The notes: a model not told the origin generated them from the letters alone. 64,000 nucleotides of DNA from Streptomyces sp. NBC_00178 (GCF_036206005.1 NZ_CP108143.1:4183501-4247500); one strand, 5' to 3'. Positions 17,339 through 25,221 are shown, counted from the stretch's first letter. Numbers and translations: made by a program.

Positions 17339-17920
17339 TCAGTCGCGGGGGAAGCCGCCCGTCTCCAGCGTGAGGCCCACGACCGTGCCGGTGAGATCGA
17401 CCGCCGAGCCGAAATCCAGGCTCAGCAGACTGCGGTATTCGTCGTCCTTGGGAAGCGTGTGAAGGTGCCACGTGCCGGTGTACGGGTCGGCGATGAGGTA
17501 CACCGGCACGCCCGCGGTGGCGTATGTGGCTTTCTTGGAGCCGTAGTCGTTGGCGGCCGTGTCCTTGGAGATCACCTCGGCGACGAACTCGATGTCCTGG
17601 TAGCGCCAGTGGCCCTTGGCATCCTTGACCGCGCCTTCCGAGAGAGCCACCACGTCGGAGGCGAACCCGTTGAGACGTCCCGGGAAGTCGATCCGCACGT
17701 CCGTCTTCAACTGCTGTCGCGCATAGGCGGTGCGCAGTTGCTCCAAGAGGTCGAAGATGATCTCCCAGTGCGTGTCCCGCTGCGGCGACATGTAGATGTT
17801 CCCCTCGACGATCTCTACCTTGAATCCCTCGGGGGTGGGCTCAAGCCACTCGAACATCATGTCCAGGGTGCGCTCGTCGCTGGTGTCGGCCATCTCGATC
17901 CTGTCGTCGACGACGGTCAT
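17339..17920 (-). CDS. Uma2-family (DUF820) putative endonuclease
   Basis: 193 residues. The Uma2 fold is a PD-(D/E)XK nuclease: here VEIVEGNIYMSP (N-terminal strands), FASDVVALSEGA (motif Asp) and FVAEVISKDTAANDYGSKKATYA (Glu and Lys of the core), then VPVYLIADPYTG. Start ATG 17920 has GGGGAGGAG 8 nt upstream; longer readings run into the ThpR gene and are rejected. Uma2 genes are amplified in Streptomyces and their targets are unknown; a second one lies at 46173-46784 in this window. Confidence 0.88.
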   Translation of the reverse strand: MTVVDDRIEMADTSDERTLDMMFEWLEPTPEGFKVEIVEGNIYMSPQRDTHWEIIFDLLEQLRTAYARQQLKTDVRIDFPGRLNGFASDVVALSEGAVKDAKGHWRYQDIEFVAEVISKDTAANDYGSKKATYATAGVPVYLIADPYTGTWHLHTLPKDDEYRSLLSLDFGSAVDLTGTVVGLTLETGGFPRD

Positions 17921-18019
17921 CGTGCCGCTCCTCCCCGCTGCCGCACGGCGCGGGCAGCCGCGTAGTACAACGATAGGCCCGGCCCCCCGGACACGTCGGG
18001 ACGCTGGGACACTCGCCGC

Positions 18020-18592
18020 ATGAGCTGCCAGAGACTCTTCGCCGCCGTCCTGCCGCCGGAGCCCGCCGCCGACGAACTGGCCGGGGCCGTCGCCGCGCTG
18101 CACGCGCTGCCCGGGGCCGGGGACCTGCGCTGGACGGCCCGTGCGGGGTGGCACTACACGCTGGCCTTCCTCGGGAACGTCGACGAGGAACTGCTGCCGG
18201 ACCTCCTCACCCGGCTGGAGCGCGCCGCGCACCGGACCGAGCCCTTCCCGCTCCGGATCCGGGGCGGCGGACGCTTCGACGGGCGGGCGCTGTGGGCGGG
18301 AGCCGCCGGCGGCCTCGACACGCTCCGGCTGCTGGCCGGACGCGCCCATGCCGCCGCCCGCAAGGCCGGGGTGGCGATGGAGGAGCACCGGCACTACACC
18401 CCGCACCTCACCCTGGCCCGCAGCCGGGTCAACGCCGACCTCACTCCGTTCGCGGCCGCGCTGGAGGACTTCGAGGGCGTGCGGTGGGAGCCCGCCGAAC
18501 TCAGTCTCGTACGCAGCGATCTGCCCGTGGACGGGGTCCCCGGGGAGCAGCCGCGTTACGAGGTGGTGCGGGCCTGGCGACTGGGGCGGTGA
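18020..18592 (+). CDS. thpR: RNA 2',3'-cyclic phosphodiesterase (2'-5' RNA ligase-like)
   Basis: 190 residues, full length for the family. Both catalytic HxTx motifs are present: HYTLAF (about residue 50) and HLTLAR (about 133), in a bilobal 2H-phosphoesterase fold; RLFAAVLPPEP at the N-terminus is typical. The enzyme opens 2',3'-cyclic phosphates on RNA ends in the cytoplasm. Start ATG 18020 lacks a clear Shine-Dalgarno. Divergent from the Uma2 gene across about 100 bp. Confidence 0.92.
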   Translation: MSCQRLFAAVLPPEPAADELAGAVAALHALPGAGDLRWTARAGWHYTLAFLGNVDEELLPDLLTRLERAAHRTEPFPLRIRGGGRFDGRALWAGAAGGLDTLRLLAGRAHAAARKAGVAMEEHRHYTPHLTLARSRVNADLTPFAAALEDFEGVRWEPAELSLVRSDLPVDGVPGEQPRYEVVRAWRLGR

Positions 18593-18614
18593 GCGGGACG
18601 GCTAGGCTCCTCGC

Positions 18615-18704
18615 GTGGACCCGAAGACCAGAAACCGCATCATGGCGGCCGTGCTCGTGCTGATGTTCGTCCTCGTCGCGGCGGCGGCCGCCCTGGGGGG
18701 CTGA
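18615..18704 (+). CDS. 29-residue single-helix membrane peptide
   Basis: GTG 18615 to TGA 18704 encodes VDPKTRNRIM followed by one hydrophobic helix (AAVLVLMFVLVAAAAALGG). TAGGCT (18603-18608) stands 6 nt before the GTG, the leaderless pattern found at many genes here, which argues that this is a real gene rather than chance. Similar tiny one-helix proteins are common in Streptomyces. Function unknown. Confidence 0.5.
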   Translation: MDPKTRNRIMAAVLVLMFVLVAAAAALGG

Positions 18705-18737
18705 GCCCCGCCAGGACGGCCGTGCGCCCGAAGCGTC

Positions 18738-19733
18738 CTACCAGGCGAAGTTCTCCGGCGACGGGCCCGGGCCCGGGAAGATCTCGTCCAGGGCGGACAG
18801 CACCTCGTCGGACAGCTCCAGTTCCACCGCGCGCAGGGCGGAGTCGAGCTGTTCGCGGGTGCGCGGGCCGGAGATCGGTCCGGTGACGCCGGGCCGCGTC
18901 AGCAGCCAGGCCAGGCCGGTTTCGCCCGGCTCCAGGCCGTGCTTCTCCAGCAGGTCCTCGTAGGCCTGGACCCGGGCCCGCACCGCCGGGTCGGCCAGCG
19001 CGTCGGCGGACCGGCCTGAGGTGGACCGGGCGCCGCCGCCCTCGCGCTCCTTGCGGAGCGCGCCGCCGAGCAGCCCGCCGTTCAGCGGGGACCAGGGGAT
19101 GACCCCGAGGCCGTATTCCTGGGAGGCCGGGATGACCTCCATCTCGGCGCCGCGCTGCATCAGGTTGTAGATGCACTGCTCGCTGACCAGGCCGTAGCTG
19201 CCGCGCTGCCGGGCCCGTTCGTTGGCCTGGGCGATCTTGTAGCCCGAGAAGTTGGACGAGCCGGCGTAGAGGATCTTGCCCTGCTGGATCAGGACGTCGA
19301 TGGCCTGCCAGATCTCGTCGATCGGGGTGGACCTGTCGACGTGGTGGAACTGGTACAGGTCGATGTGGTCCGTCTGCAGGCGCTTGAGGCTCGCGTCGAC
19401 GGCCCGGCGGATGTTCAGGGCGGACAGCTTGTCGTGGTTGGGCCACGCCTCGCCGTCGGCCCCCATGTTGCCGTAGACCTTGGTGGCGAGCACGACCTTG
19501 TCGCGGCGCTCGCCGCCCTGCGCGAACCAGGTGCCGAGGATCTCCTCGGTGCGGCCCTTGTTCTCGCCCCAGCCGTAGACGTTCGCGGTGTCGAAGAAGT
19601 TGACTCCCGCCTCCAGGGCGGCGTCCATGAGGGCGTGGCTGTCGCTCTCGTTGGTCTGGGGGCCGAAGTTCATCGTCCCCAGGACGAGGCGGCTGACCTT
19701 GAGTCCGGTGCGTCCGAGCTGCGTGTACTTCAT
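18738..19733 (-). CDS. Aldo/keto reductase
   Basis: 331 residues. TIM-barrel NADPH-dependent oxidoreductase with the catalytic tetrad visible: Asp in NFFDTANVYGWGENKG, Tyr in the same stretch, Lys in VVLATKVYG and His in LYQFHHVDRST. The C-terminal PRTREQLDSAL region is the NADPH-binding end. ATG 19733 is used; TTG 19742 is closer to GGAG (about 5 nt) and would add three residues. It follows the iminopeptidase gene by 46 bp on the same strand, with an 8-bp inverted repeat between them. Substrate unknown. Confidence 0.92.
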   Translation of the reverse strand: MKYTQLGRTGLKVSRLVLGTMNFGPQTNESDSHALMDAALEAGVNFFDTANVYGWGENKGRTEEILGTWFAQGGERRDKVVLATKVYGNMGADGEAWPNHDKLSALNIRRAVDASLKRLQTDHIDLYQFHHVDRSTPIDEIWQAIDVLIQQGKILYAGSSNFSGYKIAQANERARQRGSYGLVSEQCIYNLMQRGAEMEVIPASQEYGLGVIPWSPLNGGLLGGALRKEREGGGARSTSGRSADALADPAVRARVQAYEDLLEKHGLEPGETGLAWLLTRPGVTGPISGPRTREQLDSALRAVELELSDEVLSALDEIFPGPGPSPENFAW

Positions 19734-19750
19734 GGGGCACAACCCAACTC

Positions 19751-19768
19751 CTTCGAGCGGGCTCGAAG
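19751..19768. promoter_or_regulatory. Inverted repeat before the aldo/keto reductase
   Basis: CTTCGAGC-GG-GCTCGAAG (8+2+8, perfect) lies between the iminopeptidase stop and the reductase start and includes the reductase Shine-Dalgarno on the minus strand. It could be an operator, or a hairpin that limits translation or ends transcription. Confidence 0.4.
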
Positions 19769-19779
19769 CAAGGGGGGTT

Positions 19780-20754
19780 TCACGTCCGCACGGCGAACCG
19801 GTCCAGGGCGGCCAGGACCGCTCGCGAGGTCGCCGCGCCGCCGAGGTGGCCCGCGTCGGGGATCACGGTCAGCTCCGCGCCGGGCCAGGCCCGGGCCAGT
19901 TCCCACGCGGTGACGAGCGGGCCGCCCAGGTCGAAACGGCCGTGGACCAGGACGCCCGGGATGCCCGCCAGGCGCCCCGCGTCGCGGATCAGCTGCCCTT
20001 CCTCCAGCCAGGCCCCGTGCGAGAAGTAGTGCGCGCAGATCCGGACGAACGCCTGCCGGGCGCGGTCCGGTCTGCCGCTGTACGGCGCCGGGCCGGTGTA
20101 TGTCTCCGTGGACAGCACCGCGTCCTCCCAGGCGCACCAGTCGGCTGTGGCCTTCGCCCGCACCCGGGGGTCCGGGCTCTCCATCCGCCGGGCGTACGCG
20201 GTGACGAGCGCGTGCGGGCCCTCGGCCTCCGGGACACCCGCGCGGAACAGGTCCCAGGCCTCGGGGAAGATCTGCCCGGCGCCCCGGTAGAGCCAGTCGA
20301 TCTCGCTGCGCCGGGTCGTCGTCACCGCGCTGATCACGATCTCGGAGACCCTGGCCGGGTGCTCCTCGGCGTACGCGAGGATCAGGGTGGAGCCCCACGA
20401 ACCCCCGTACAGCAGCCACTTCTCGATGCCGAGGTGGATGCGCAGGCGCTCCATGTCGGCGATCAGATGGGCCGTCGTGTTGTGCCGCATGTCCGCGGCG
20501 GGGTCGCTCGCGTGCGGGGTGGAGCGGCCGCAGTTGCGCTGGTCGAAGAGCACGACGCGGGAGAGGTCCGGGGCGAAGTACTGCCGGGGCCGTGCGGTGC
20601 ACCCCGAGCCGGGGCCGCCGTGCACGACGAGTGCGGGCTTGCCGGCGGGGTTGCCGCAGACCTCCCAGTACACGAGGTTGCCGTCACCCACGTCCAGCAA
20701 CCCGTGGTCGTACGGCTCGGGCGGCGGGTACTTCTCGTCGGGCTTCCGGTCCAT
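19780..20754 (-). CDS. pip: Proline iminopeptidase (S33 family)
   Basis: 324 residues. Alpha/beta-hydrolase with the S33 landmarks: HGGPGSGC (oxyanion region), DQRNCGRSTPH, the nucleophile elbow GGSWGST with catalytic Ser, VHGRFDLGGP carrying the Asp, and DAGHLGG with the His near the end. It removes N-terminal proline from peptides in the cytoplasm. ATG 20754 matches the family N-terminus (YPPPEPYDHGLLDVGDGN); longer readings enter nadE in another frame. It starts 11 bp after nadE, so the two are likely one transcript. Confidence 0.93.
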   Translation of the reverse strand: MDRKPDEKYPPPEPYDHGLLDVGDGNLVYWEVCGNPAGKPALVVHGGPGSGCTARPRQYFAPDLSRVVLFDQRNCGRSTPHASDPAADMRHNTTAHLIADMERLRIHLGIEKWLLYGGSWGSTLILAYAEEHPARVSEIVISAVTTTRRSEIDWLYRGAGQIFPEAWDLFRAGVPEAEGPHALVTAYARRMESPDPRVRAKATADWCAWEDAVLSTETYTGPAPYSGRPDRARQAFVRICAHYFSHGAWLEEGQLIRDAGRLAGIPGVLVHGRFDLGGPLVTAWELARAWPGAELTVIPDAGHLGGAATSRAVLAALDRFAVRT

Positions 20755-20765
20755 GGCGGCGGAGC

Positions 20766-21596
20766 CTACGGGGCGATGGGAAGCCGGCGCTTGTGGTCGG
20801 TGAGGCGGAAGCGGGCGAGGATCGTCTCGAAGGCCCGGTCGTCGACCGGCTTGCCTTCGAGGAAGTCGTCGATGGTGTCGTAGGTGACCCCGAGGGCGTG
20901 TTCGTCGGCCTTGCCCGGGTCGAGCGTCTCCAGGTCGGCCGTCGGGACCTTGCCCACGAGCTCGGCGGGCGCGCCCAGTGCCTCGGCGACCGCGCGCACC
21001 CGGCGCTTGGTGAGGCCGGTCAACGGGACCAGGTCGGCGGCGCCGTCCCCGAACTTGGTGAAGAAGCCGGAGACCGCCTCGGCGGCGTGGTCCGTGCCGA
21101 CGACCAGGCCGTCGTGCGCCCCGGCCACCGCGTACTGGGCGATCATGCGCTGGCGCGCCTTGATGTTGCCGAGCACGAAGTCCTCGTGGTGGGAGTCGCG
21201 GAAGCTGACGTCGGCGGCGAGCGCGGCGGCGAGCGCGGCGTCGCTCGCGGGCCTGACGTCCACGGTCAGCACCTTGTCGGCGCGGATGAAGGAGAGCGCG
21301 AGCTGGGCGTCGTGCTCGTCGGCCTGGACGCCGTACGGGAGCCGCATCGCGTAGAACCGCGACTCGTGGCCCGCCGCGCGCGCCCGCTCGACGGCGAGCT
21401 GGCACATCCGGCCGGCGGTGGTGGAGTCGACACCGCCGCTGATGCCGAGCACCAGGGAACGCAGGCCGGTGGACGTCAGCCGCTCGGCGAGGAACGCCAC
21501 ACGGCGTTCGATCTCCTTCTCGGCTTCGAAGGTCTCGGCGACCTCGAGCTCGCGGGCGATCTCCTGCTGAAGGGCGATGGCCGCCGACTCGCTCAC
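20766..21596 (-). CDS. nadE: Ammonia-dependent NAD synthetase
   Basis: 276 residues, GTG start. Adds the amide to nicotinate adenine dinucleotide to make NAD. SGGVDST is the ATP pyrophosphatase P-loop; GTDHAAEAVSGFFTKFGDGAADL and LTGLTKRRVRAVA are the other family blocks. No glutaminase domain, and the length fits the NH3-using class. A TAGGCT box about 40 nt upstream of the start and GGGAGCAG before it suggest an ordinary led transcript. First gene of a likely nadE-pip-reductase unit. Confidence 0.95.
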   Translation of the reverse strand: MSESAAIALQQEIARELEVAETFEAEKEIERRVAFLAERLTSTGLRSLVLGISGGVDSTTAGRMCQLAVERARAAGHESRFYAMRLPYGVQADEHDAQLALSFIRADKVLTVDVRPASDAALAAALAADVSFRDSHHEDFVLGNIKARQRMIAQYAVAGAHDGLVVGTDHAAEAVSGFFTKFGDGAADLVPLTGLTKRRVRAVAEALGAPAELVGKVPTADLETLDPGKADEHALGVTYDTIDDFLEGKPVDDRAFETILARFRLTDHKRRLPIAP

Positions 21597-21712
21597 GTCT
21601 GCTCCCGGTTCCGGTTCACGATGGGTGTCGCGCCCAGCCTACCCAGGGGCTTCGCGGCCCGCGGGGCCCGGTCGGCGGGGGCTGCGGGCGATGTCGCGCG
21701 TCGCCGTACGGG

Positions 21713-22294
21713 TCAGCCCCTGACGGCCACGTGGTACGCGGACGCCCACAGGGTCGCCGCGGCGGCCAGGCCCACCACGGCGCGCACGACGCCGTCCGGC
21801 AGCCCGGCCGTGGCGAGCACGAGTCCCACGACCGCGACGGCGCTCAGCACGCCTCCGGTCACCTTGTACTGCCACTGGTCGTAGAGGCGGGCGAGCGGGA
21901 GGAAGTGCAGGCCCACCACGAGTGCGACGGCCGGCGGGATGAACCCGGGGTGGCCGGAGGCGTGGGAGACGGCGACGGCCGCGAAGACCGCCGCCAGCTC
22001 GACGACGTTGACGACGCCGACCGAACGCGCCCAGTTCTCCGGCAGGTTCACCGTGCGCGGCGAGGGCGCGGCCCCCTTGCGGTAGGCGAGGAAGACCGCC
22101 GCGACGGCGAGCGGCACGGCGGCGGTTTCGACGGCCAGGGCGAGGCCGGGGGAAGCCAGGCCCGACGCTCCGGCGAAGGCCCACACGAGGGCGAACACCG
22201 ACAGGACGACCGTGCCGCGGCGGCGCAGGGTGCGGGTGAGCGCCGCGCACTCGGCGTCGGGGACGGCGGGAACCGAGGGCGTGGGCTGAGTCAT
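21713..22294 (-). CDS. Integral membrane protein, about six helices
   Basis: 193 residues with five to six hydrophobic helices beginning near residue 28 (VVLSVFALVWAFAGASG) and ending in ATLWASAYHVAVRG. LHFLPLARLYDQWQYKVTG, a loop with charged and aromatic residues, is the most distinctive part. I do not recognise a characterised family. TACCGT (22302-22307, minus strand) sits 7 nt before the ATG and no Shine-Dalgarno is present, so probably leaderless. Confidence 0.75.
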   Translation of the reverse strand: MTQPTPSVPAVPDAECAALTRTLRRRGTVVLSVFALVWAFAGASGLASPGLALAVETAAVPLAVAAVFLAYRKGAAPSPRTVNLPENWARSVGVVNVVELAAVFAAVAVSHASGHPGFIPPAVALVVGLHFLPLARLYDQWQYKVTGGVLSAVAVVGLVLATAGLPDGVVRAVVGLAAAATLWASAYHVAVRG

Positions 22295-22403
22295 CCGGCC
22301 GACGGTACAGCGGTCGCCGGGGCCACCCGGAGGTTTCGCCAGGCCCGGGGGACCTCTCCACTTCCGGAGGCGCCCCGTCCGTCCGGGCGCTCCGGTCCGG
22401 GGG

Positions 22404-22443
22404 TTCACGGGTTCGCGGTTTCGCGGGCTCGTGGTTTCGCGGG
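22404..22443. repeat. Five tandem copies of a degenerate 8-bp unit
   Basis: TTCACGGG, TTCGCGGT, TTCGCGGG, CTCGTGGT, TTCGCGGG follow each other without gaps in the 275-bp spacer upstream of the cupin gene. No function is evident; probably replication slippage. Confidence 0.6.
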
Positions 22444-22569
22444 GACCGCGCGGCGCCGGGCCGCAGGCGCTCCCCACCGCCGCGGCGGGGCGGGTTACGC
22501 TCCCTCGGTGAGGGACGCCCGGCGATGCGCGCGGGGCCGACCGCCCGCAGGACCGGAGGCAGAAGGACC

Positions 22570-22644
22570 ATGTCGACCCGTATCCCGGCTCATTCCGGCC
22601 GGGGCCAGGCGGCCGGTGGGCAGCACGGCGAGGTGACCGCGTGA
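22570..22644 (+). CDS. 24-residue leader peptide coupled to the cupin gene
   Basis: ATG 22570 with AGAAGGA directly upstream opens a 24-codon frame rich in Gly, Ala and polar residues (ends GEVTA). Its TGA (22642-22644) overlaps the GTG start of the next gene as GTGA, the classical coupling arrangement. The cupin gene has no good Shine-Dalgarno of its own, so its translation may depend on this short frame. No attenuation codons (runs of one amino acid) are visible. Confidence 0.45.
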   Translation: MSTRIPAHSGRGQAAGGQHGEVTA

Positions 22645-23132
22645 ACGCCGCGCCGAAGGTGCTCGCCGTCCTGGACGAGATCCTCGCCTCCGTCGCTCCC
22701 GGCGAGCGTGGCGCGCTGTGGCATCTCGCCGAAGAGGGGCGGGAGCTGGACGCCAACGTCGTCCACCTGCCGCCGGACGCGACGGTGGGCGAGCACCAGG
22801 AGGACGTCCTGGACGTGTTCCTCGTGGCCCTCGCGGGCAGCGGCGTGCTGCGGACGGGCGGCGGCGCCCTCGGCCTCGCCCCGAGCACGGTCCTGTGGCT
22901 GCCCCGCACCTCGCGCCGCTCGCTGGAGGCCGGGCCCGAGGGGCTGACCTACCTCACGGTGCACCGCCGCCGCCCCGGTCTCACCGTCACCCCGGCCGTG
23001 CGGGCCGGGGCGCACGAGGGCGGTGAGGCTCCCTGCATGCTCGACCTGGTGTGCCCGGAGTGCGGCCGGCTGTCCGCGGACCGTGCGCCGAAGTTCTGCA
23101 GCGCGTGCGGAGAGGAGTTCCCGGAGCGCTGA
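22641..23132 (+). CDS. Cupin-like protein with C-terminal zinc ribbon
   Basis: 163 residues. The first 115 read as a small cupin barrel (EHQEDVLDVFLVALAGSG, then STVLWLPRTSRRSLEAG, then LTYLTVHRR), though the classical metal-binding His cluster is weak. The last 35 carry CPECG and CSACGEEF, a four-Cys zinc ribbon. Such fusions could sense small molecules or bind nucleic acid, but I do not know a characterised member. GTG 22641 overlaps the preceding leader frame by 4 bp. Convergent with a MarR gene across a hairpin. Confidence 0.75.
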   Translation: MNAAPKVLAVLDEILASVAPGERGALWHLAEEGRELDANVVHLPPDATVGEHQEDVLDVFLVALAGSGVLRTGGGALGLAPSTVLWLPRTSRRSLEAGPEGLTYLTVHRRRPGLTVTPAVRAGAHEGGEAPCMLDLVCPECGRLSADRAPKFCSACGEEFPER

Positions 23133-23195
23133 GGGGCGGGACGGACCCGGCGAATCAGGCCGGGGAGCGGTCCCCGGCCCCGCTCCTGAGGCCGG

Positions 23196-23216
23196 GCCGG
23201 GCGGTCCGCGCCCGGC
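23196..23216. terminator. Terminator between the cupin and MarR genes
   Basis: GCCGGGC (23196-23202), loop GGTCCGC, GCCCGGC (23210-23216) between convergent genes. Confidence 0.5.
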
Positions 23217-23245
23217 TCACGCCTGCATCACGTCCTCCGGTCCCC

Positions 23246-23734
23246 TTACTTCTTCGCCGTCGGGACGCCTGTGGTGTGTCCGTCGATGTTGGCGGTCAGC
23301 CGGCGTGCCAGGTTCTGGAGTGTGGTGACCTCGTCGTACGTGAGTCCCGCGGCCTCCGCGATGACGGGTGGGACGTCGGAGAGGCGTGTGTGCAGGGCGA
23401 GACCGTCGTCGGTGAGGGCGACGTGGACGACGCGTTCGTCGTCGGCCTGGCGCCGGCGCTGGAGCAGGCCGTTGGCCTCCAGGCGCTTGATCAGCGGTGT
23501 CACGGTGCCGTAGTCCAGTTGCAGGAGCGCCACCAGCTCCTTGACGGTCAGGGACCCGTGCTCGCCGAGGGTGATCATGACGAGGTACTGCGGATAGGTC
23601 AGCCCGAGCGGTTCGAGCAGGGGCCGGTACGCGCCGGTGATGGCGCGTGAGGCCGCGTACAGGGTGAAGCACAAGTGCTTGTCCAGCAGCGGGATGGGCG
23701 GGCGCGGCTCGGTCGCGGGGGTCTCGTCACTCAT
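23246..23734 (-). CDS. OhrR-like MarR-family regulator
   Basis: 162 residues. The N-terminus LDKHLCFTLYAASR has the single reactive Cys (Cys22) at the place where OhrR proteins sense organic peroxides, followed by TYPQYLVMITLGEHG, the wHTH (TVKELVALLQLDYGTVTPLIKRLEANGLL) and the wing DDERVVHVALT. OhrR normally represses an ohr peroxidase; here the divergent neighbour is a secreted alpha/beta hydrolase instead. ATG 23734 fits the family; an upstream GTG/ATG extension has no homology. The 27-bp palindrome in the spacer is its likely operator. Confidence 0.9.
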   Translation of the reverse strand: MSDETPATEPRPPIPLLDKHLCFTLYAASRAITGAYRPLLEPLGLTYPQYLVMITLGEHGSLTVKELVALLQLDYGTVTPLIKRLEANGLLQRRRQADDERVVHVALTDDGLALHTRLSDVPPVIAEAAGLTYDEVTTLQNLARRLTANIDGHTTGVPTAKK

Positions 23735-23844
23735 CGCTGGTCTCACCTTCCGGTCGGGGCCGCCTGCGTCACGCATGGCATTTCGGCCATTACCGCATCT
23801 TTTACGGCATCTCTAAAGAGCACTATACGCTCGCCTTCATTTAT

Positions 23845-23871
23845 CTCGTGCACAAGTAACTTGTGCACGAG
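23845..23871. promoter_or_regulatory. Perfect 27-bp palindromic operator
   Basis: CTCGTGCACAAGT (23845-23857), central A, ACTTGTGCACGAG (23859-23871): 13 exact base pairs in the spacer between the OhrR-like gene and the hydrolase. Length and symmetry suit a MarR dimer, and the location lets one site control both genes. Confidence 0.8.
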
Positions 23872-23961
23872 GTGAAAGCGCGCTAGGTTTCTGGTGTCGC
23901 CACCGGACAGGGCACCTTCCGGCGGCGGCCCGGCATCCGCCCATAGACCTGAGGAGTTCTC

Positions 23962-24810
23962 ATGAACGTTTCGACCGCCTTCCGTTCCTCCCGCAAGACC
24001 ATCGCCATCGCCGGCGCCGTGGCCGGAGTCGCGGCACTCTCCCTGGCCGTCACCTCGCCGGCGGGTGCCACGGGCGGGCACTCCGCCGAGGCGGGGAAGC
24101 CGACGGTCGTGCTGGTGCACGGCGCGTTCGCCGACTCCTCCAGCTGGAACGGTGTGATCCAGCGCCTGCGGCACGACGGGTATCCCGTCGTCGCCCCGGC
24201 CAACCCGCTGCGCGGCCTGACCGGCGACGCCGACTACCTGAAGAGCTTCCTCAAGAGCGTCAAGGGTCCCGTCGTCCTCGCCGGCCACTCCTACGGCGGC
24301 GCGGTGATCAGCGAGGCCGCCGCCGGCAACCCGAACGTGAAGGCCCTCGCCTACATCGCCGCCTTCGCCCCGGAGAAGGGCGAAACCGCGCTGGGGCTGT
24401 CCAACAAGTTCCCCGGCAGCACGCTCGGGGACGTCCTGAACCCCGTCCCGTTCCCCGTCGCCGGAGGCGGGACCGGCACGGACCTGTACATCAGGACCGA
24501 CGCGTTCCACCACCAGTTCGCCGCCGACGTCCCCACCCGGACCAGCGACCTGATGGCCGCCACCCAGCGCCCCGTGGCAGCCTCCGCCCTGGAGGAAGGG
24601 GCCACCGCGGCGGCCTGGAAGACCATCCCCTCCTGGAACCTGATCACCCGCCAGGACCTCAACATCCCGCTCGCCGCCCAGCGGTTCATGGCGCAGCGGG
24701 CCCACTCCCACACCACGGAGATCAAGGCCTCCCACGCCGTCACGGTCTCCCGTCCGGACGCGGTGGCCCGTGTGATCGAGCAGGCGGCGCGCGCCACCGA
24801 CGGCCGCTGA
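23962..24810 (+). CDS. Secreted alpha/beta hydrolase
   Basis: 282 residues. Signal peptide: basic SSRKT, hydrophobic core IAGAVAGVAALSLAVTS, cleavage after AGA-type site about residue 36. The mature part has VVLVHGAFADSSSWNG (HG oxyanion region), nucleophile elbow GHSYGGAV with Ser, and SHAVTVSRPDAVARVI near the C-terminus with the His. It resembles the EstC/methylesterase-like group of small hydrolases. Acts outside the cell; substrate unknown. Divergent from the OhrR-like regulator, which probably represses it. GAGGAG 6-10 nt upstream supports ATG 23962. Confidence 0.9.
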   Translation: MNVSTAFRSSRKTIAIAGAVAGVAALSLAVTSPAGATGGHSAEAGKPTVVLVHGAFADSSSWNGVIQRLRHDGYPVVAPANPLRGLTGDADYLKSFLKSVKGPVVLAGHSYGGAVISEAAAGNPNVKALAYIAAFAPEKGETALGLSNKFPGSTLGDVLNPVPFPVAGGGTGTDLYIRTDAFHHQFAADVPTRTSDLMAATQRPVAASALEEGATAAAWKTIPSWNLITRQDLNIPLAAQRFMAQRAHSHTTEIKASHAVTVSRPDAVARVIEQAARATDGR

Positions 24811-24845
24811 TCCGGAAGCGGGCCCGGACGGGTGCCGGGGCCGCT

Positions 24846-24921
24846 CCGGCCGCCGGACGCCTCCCGGGCCGCCGGATGCTCCCGGGCCGCCGGATGCTTC
24901 CGGGCCGCCGGGTGCACCGGG
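24846..24921. repeat. 18-bp tandem repeat, about four copies
   Basis: Unit CCGGGCCGCCGGATGCTC with small changes starts at 24846, 24864, 24882 and 24900, in the convergent gap between the hydrolase and the CsoR-family gene. GC-rich and partly palindromic, so it may also work as a terminator. Confidence 0.75.
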
Positions 24922-24942
24922 AGGGCCGCTCCGGCCGGCAGT

Positions 24943-25221
24943 TCAGGCCAGCGAGAGGAAGAGCTTCTCCAGGCGGGCGCGCATCCGGTCCCTGTCGGCG
25001 GGGGACTGCCCCTCCTGCGTCAGGCACTGTTCGAGGCCCGTCGCGATGATGGAGAAGCCCGCCCGGTCCAGGGCCCGTGAGGCCGCGGAGAGTTGGGTGA
25101 CGACGTCCTCGCAGTCCCGGCCCTCCTCGATCATCCGCACGACCCCGGCGATCTGCCCCTGGGCCCGGCGCAGCCGGTTGAGGACGGACTTCAGCTCGTC
25201 GTCCGCCATGTCGAGTTGCAT
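24943..25221 (-). CDS. CsoR/RcnR-family repressor with CstR-like cysteines
   Basis: 92 residues, all-helical family with no classical HTH: LNRLRRAQGQIAGVVRMIEEG (helix 1, shown by key residues R16-Q23-G26) and the sensing positions Cys37 and Cys66. In copper-sensing CsoR a His lies four residues before the second Cys; here that residue is Gly62, as in CstR persulfide sensors. So it may sense reactive sulfur rather than Cu(I), which is inference. ATG 25221 has GGGAGGAAG just upstream; ATG 25239 is possible. A 20-bp palindrome lies directly upstream. No copper exporter, rhodanese or sulfurtransferase gene is adjacent. Confidence 0.9.
   Translation of the reverse strand: MQLDMADDELKSVLNRLRRAQGQIAGVVRMIEEGRDCEDVVTQLSAASRALDRAGFSIIATGLEQCLTQEGQSPADRDRMRARLEKLFLSLA

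Noticed and set aside
17921..18406. N-terminal extension of the Uma2 protein toward thpR
   Set aside because: It lies antisense to the thpR coding region; ATG 17920 has an ideal ribosome site.
24846..24921. Repeat considered as a CRISPR array
   Set aside because: Units are only 18 bp, directly adjacent without unique spacers, and no cas genes are present.
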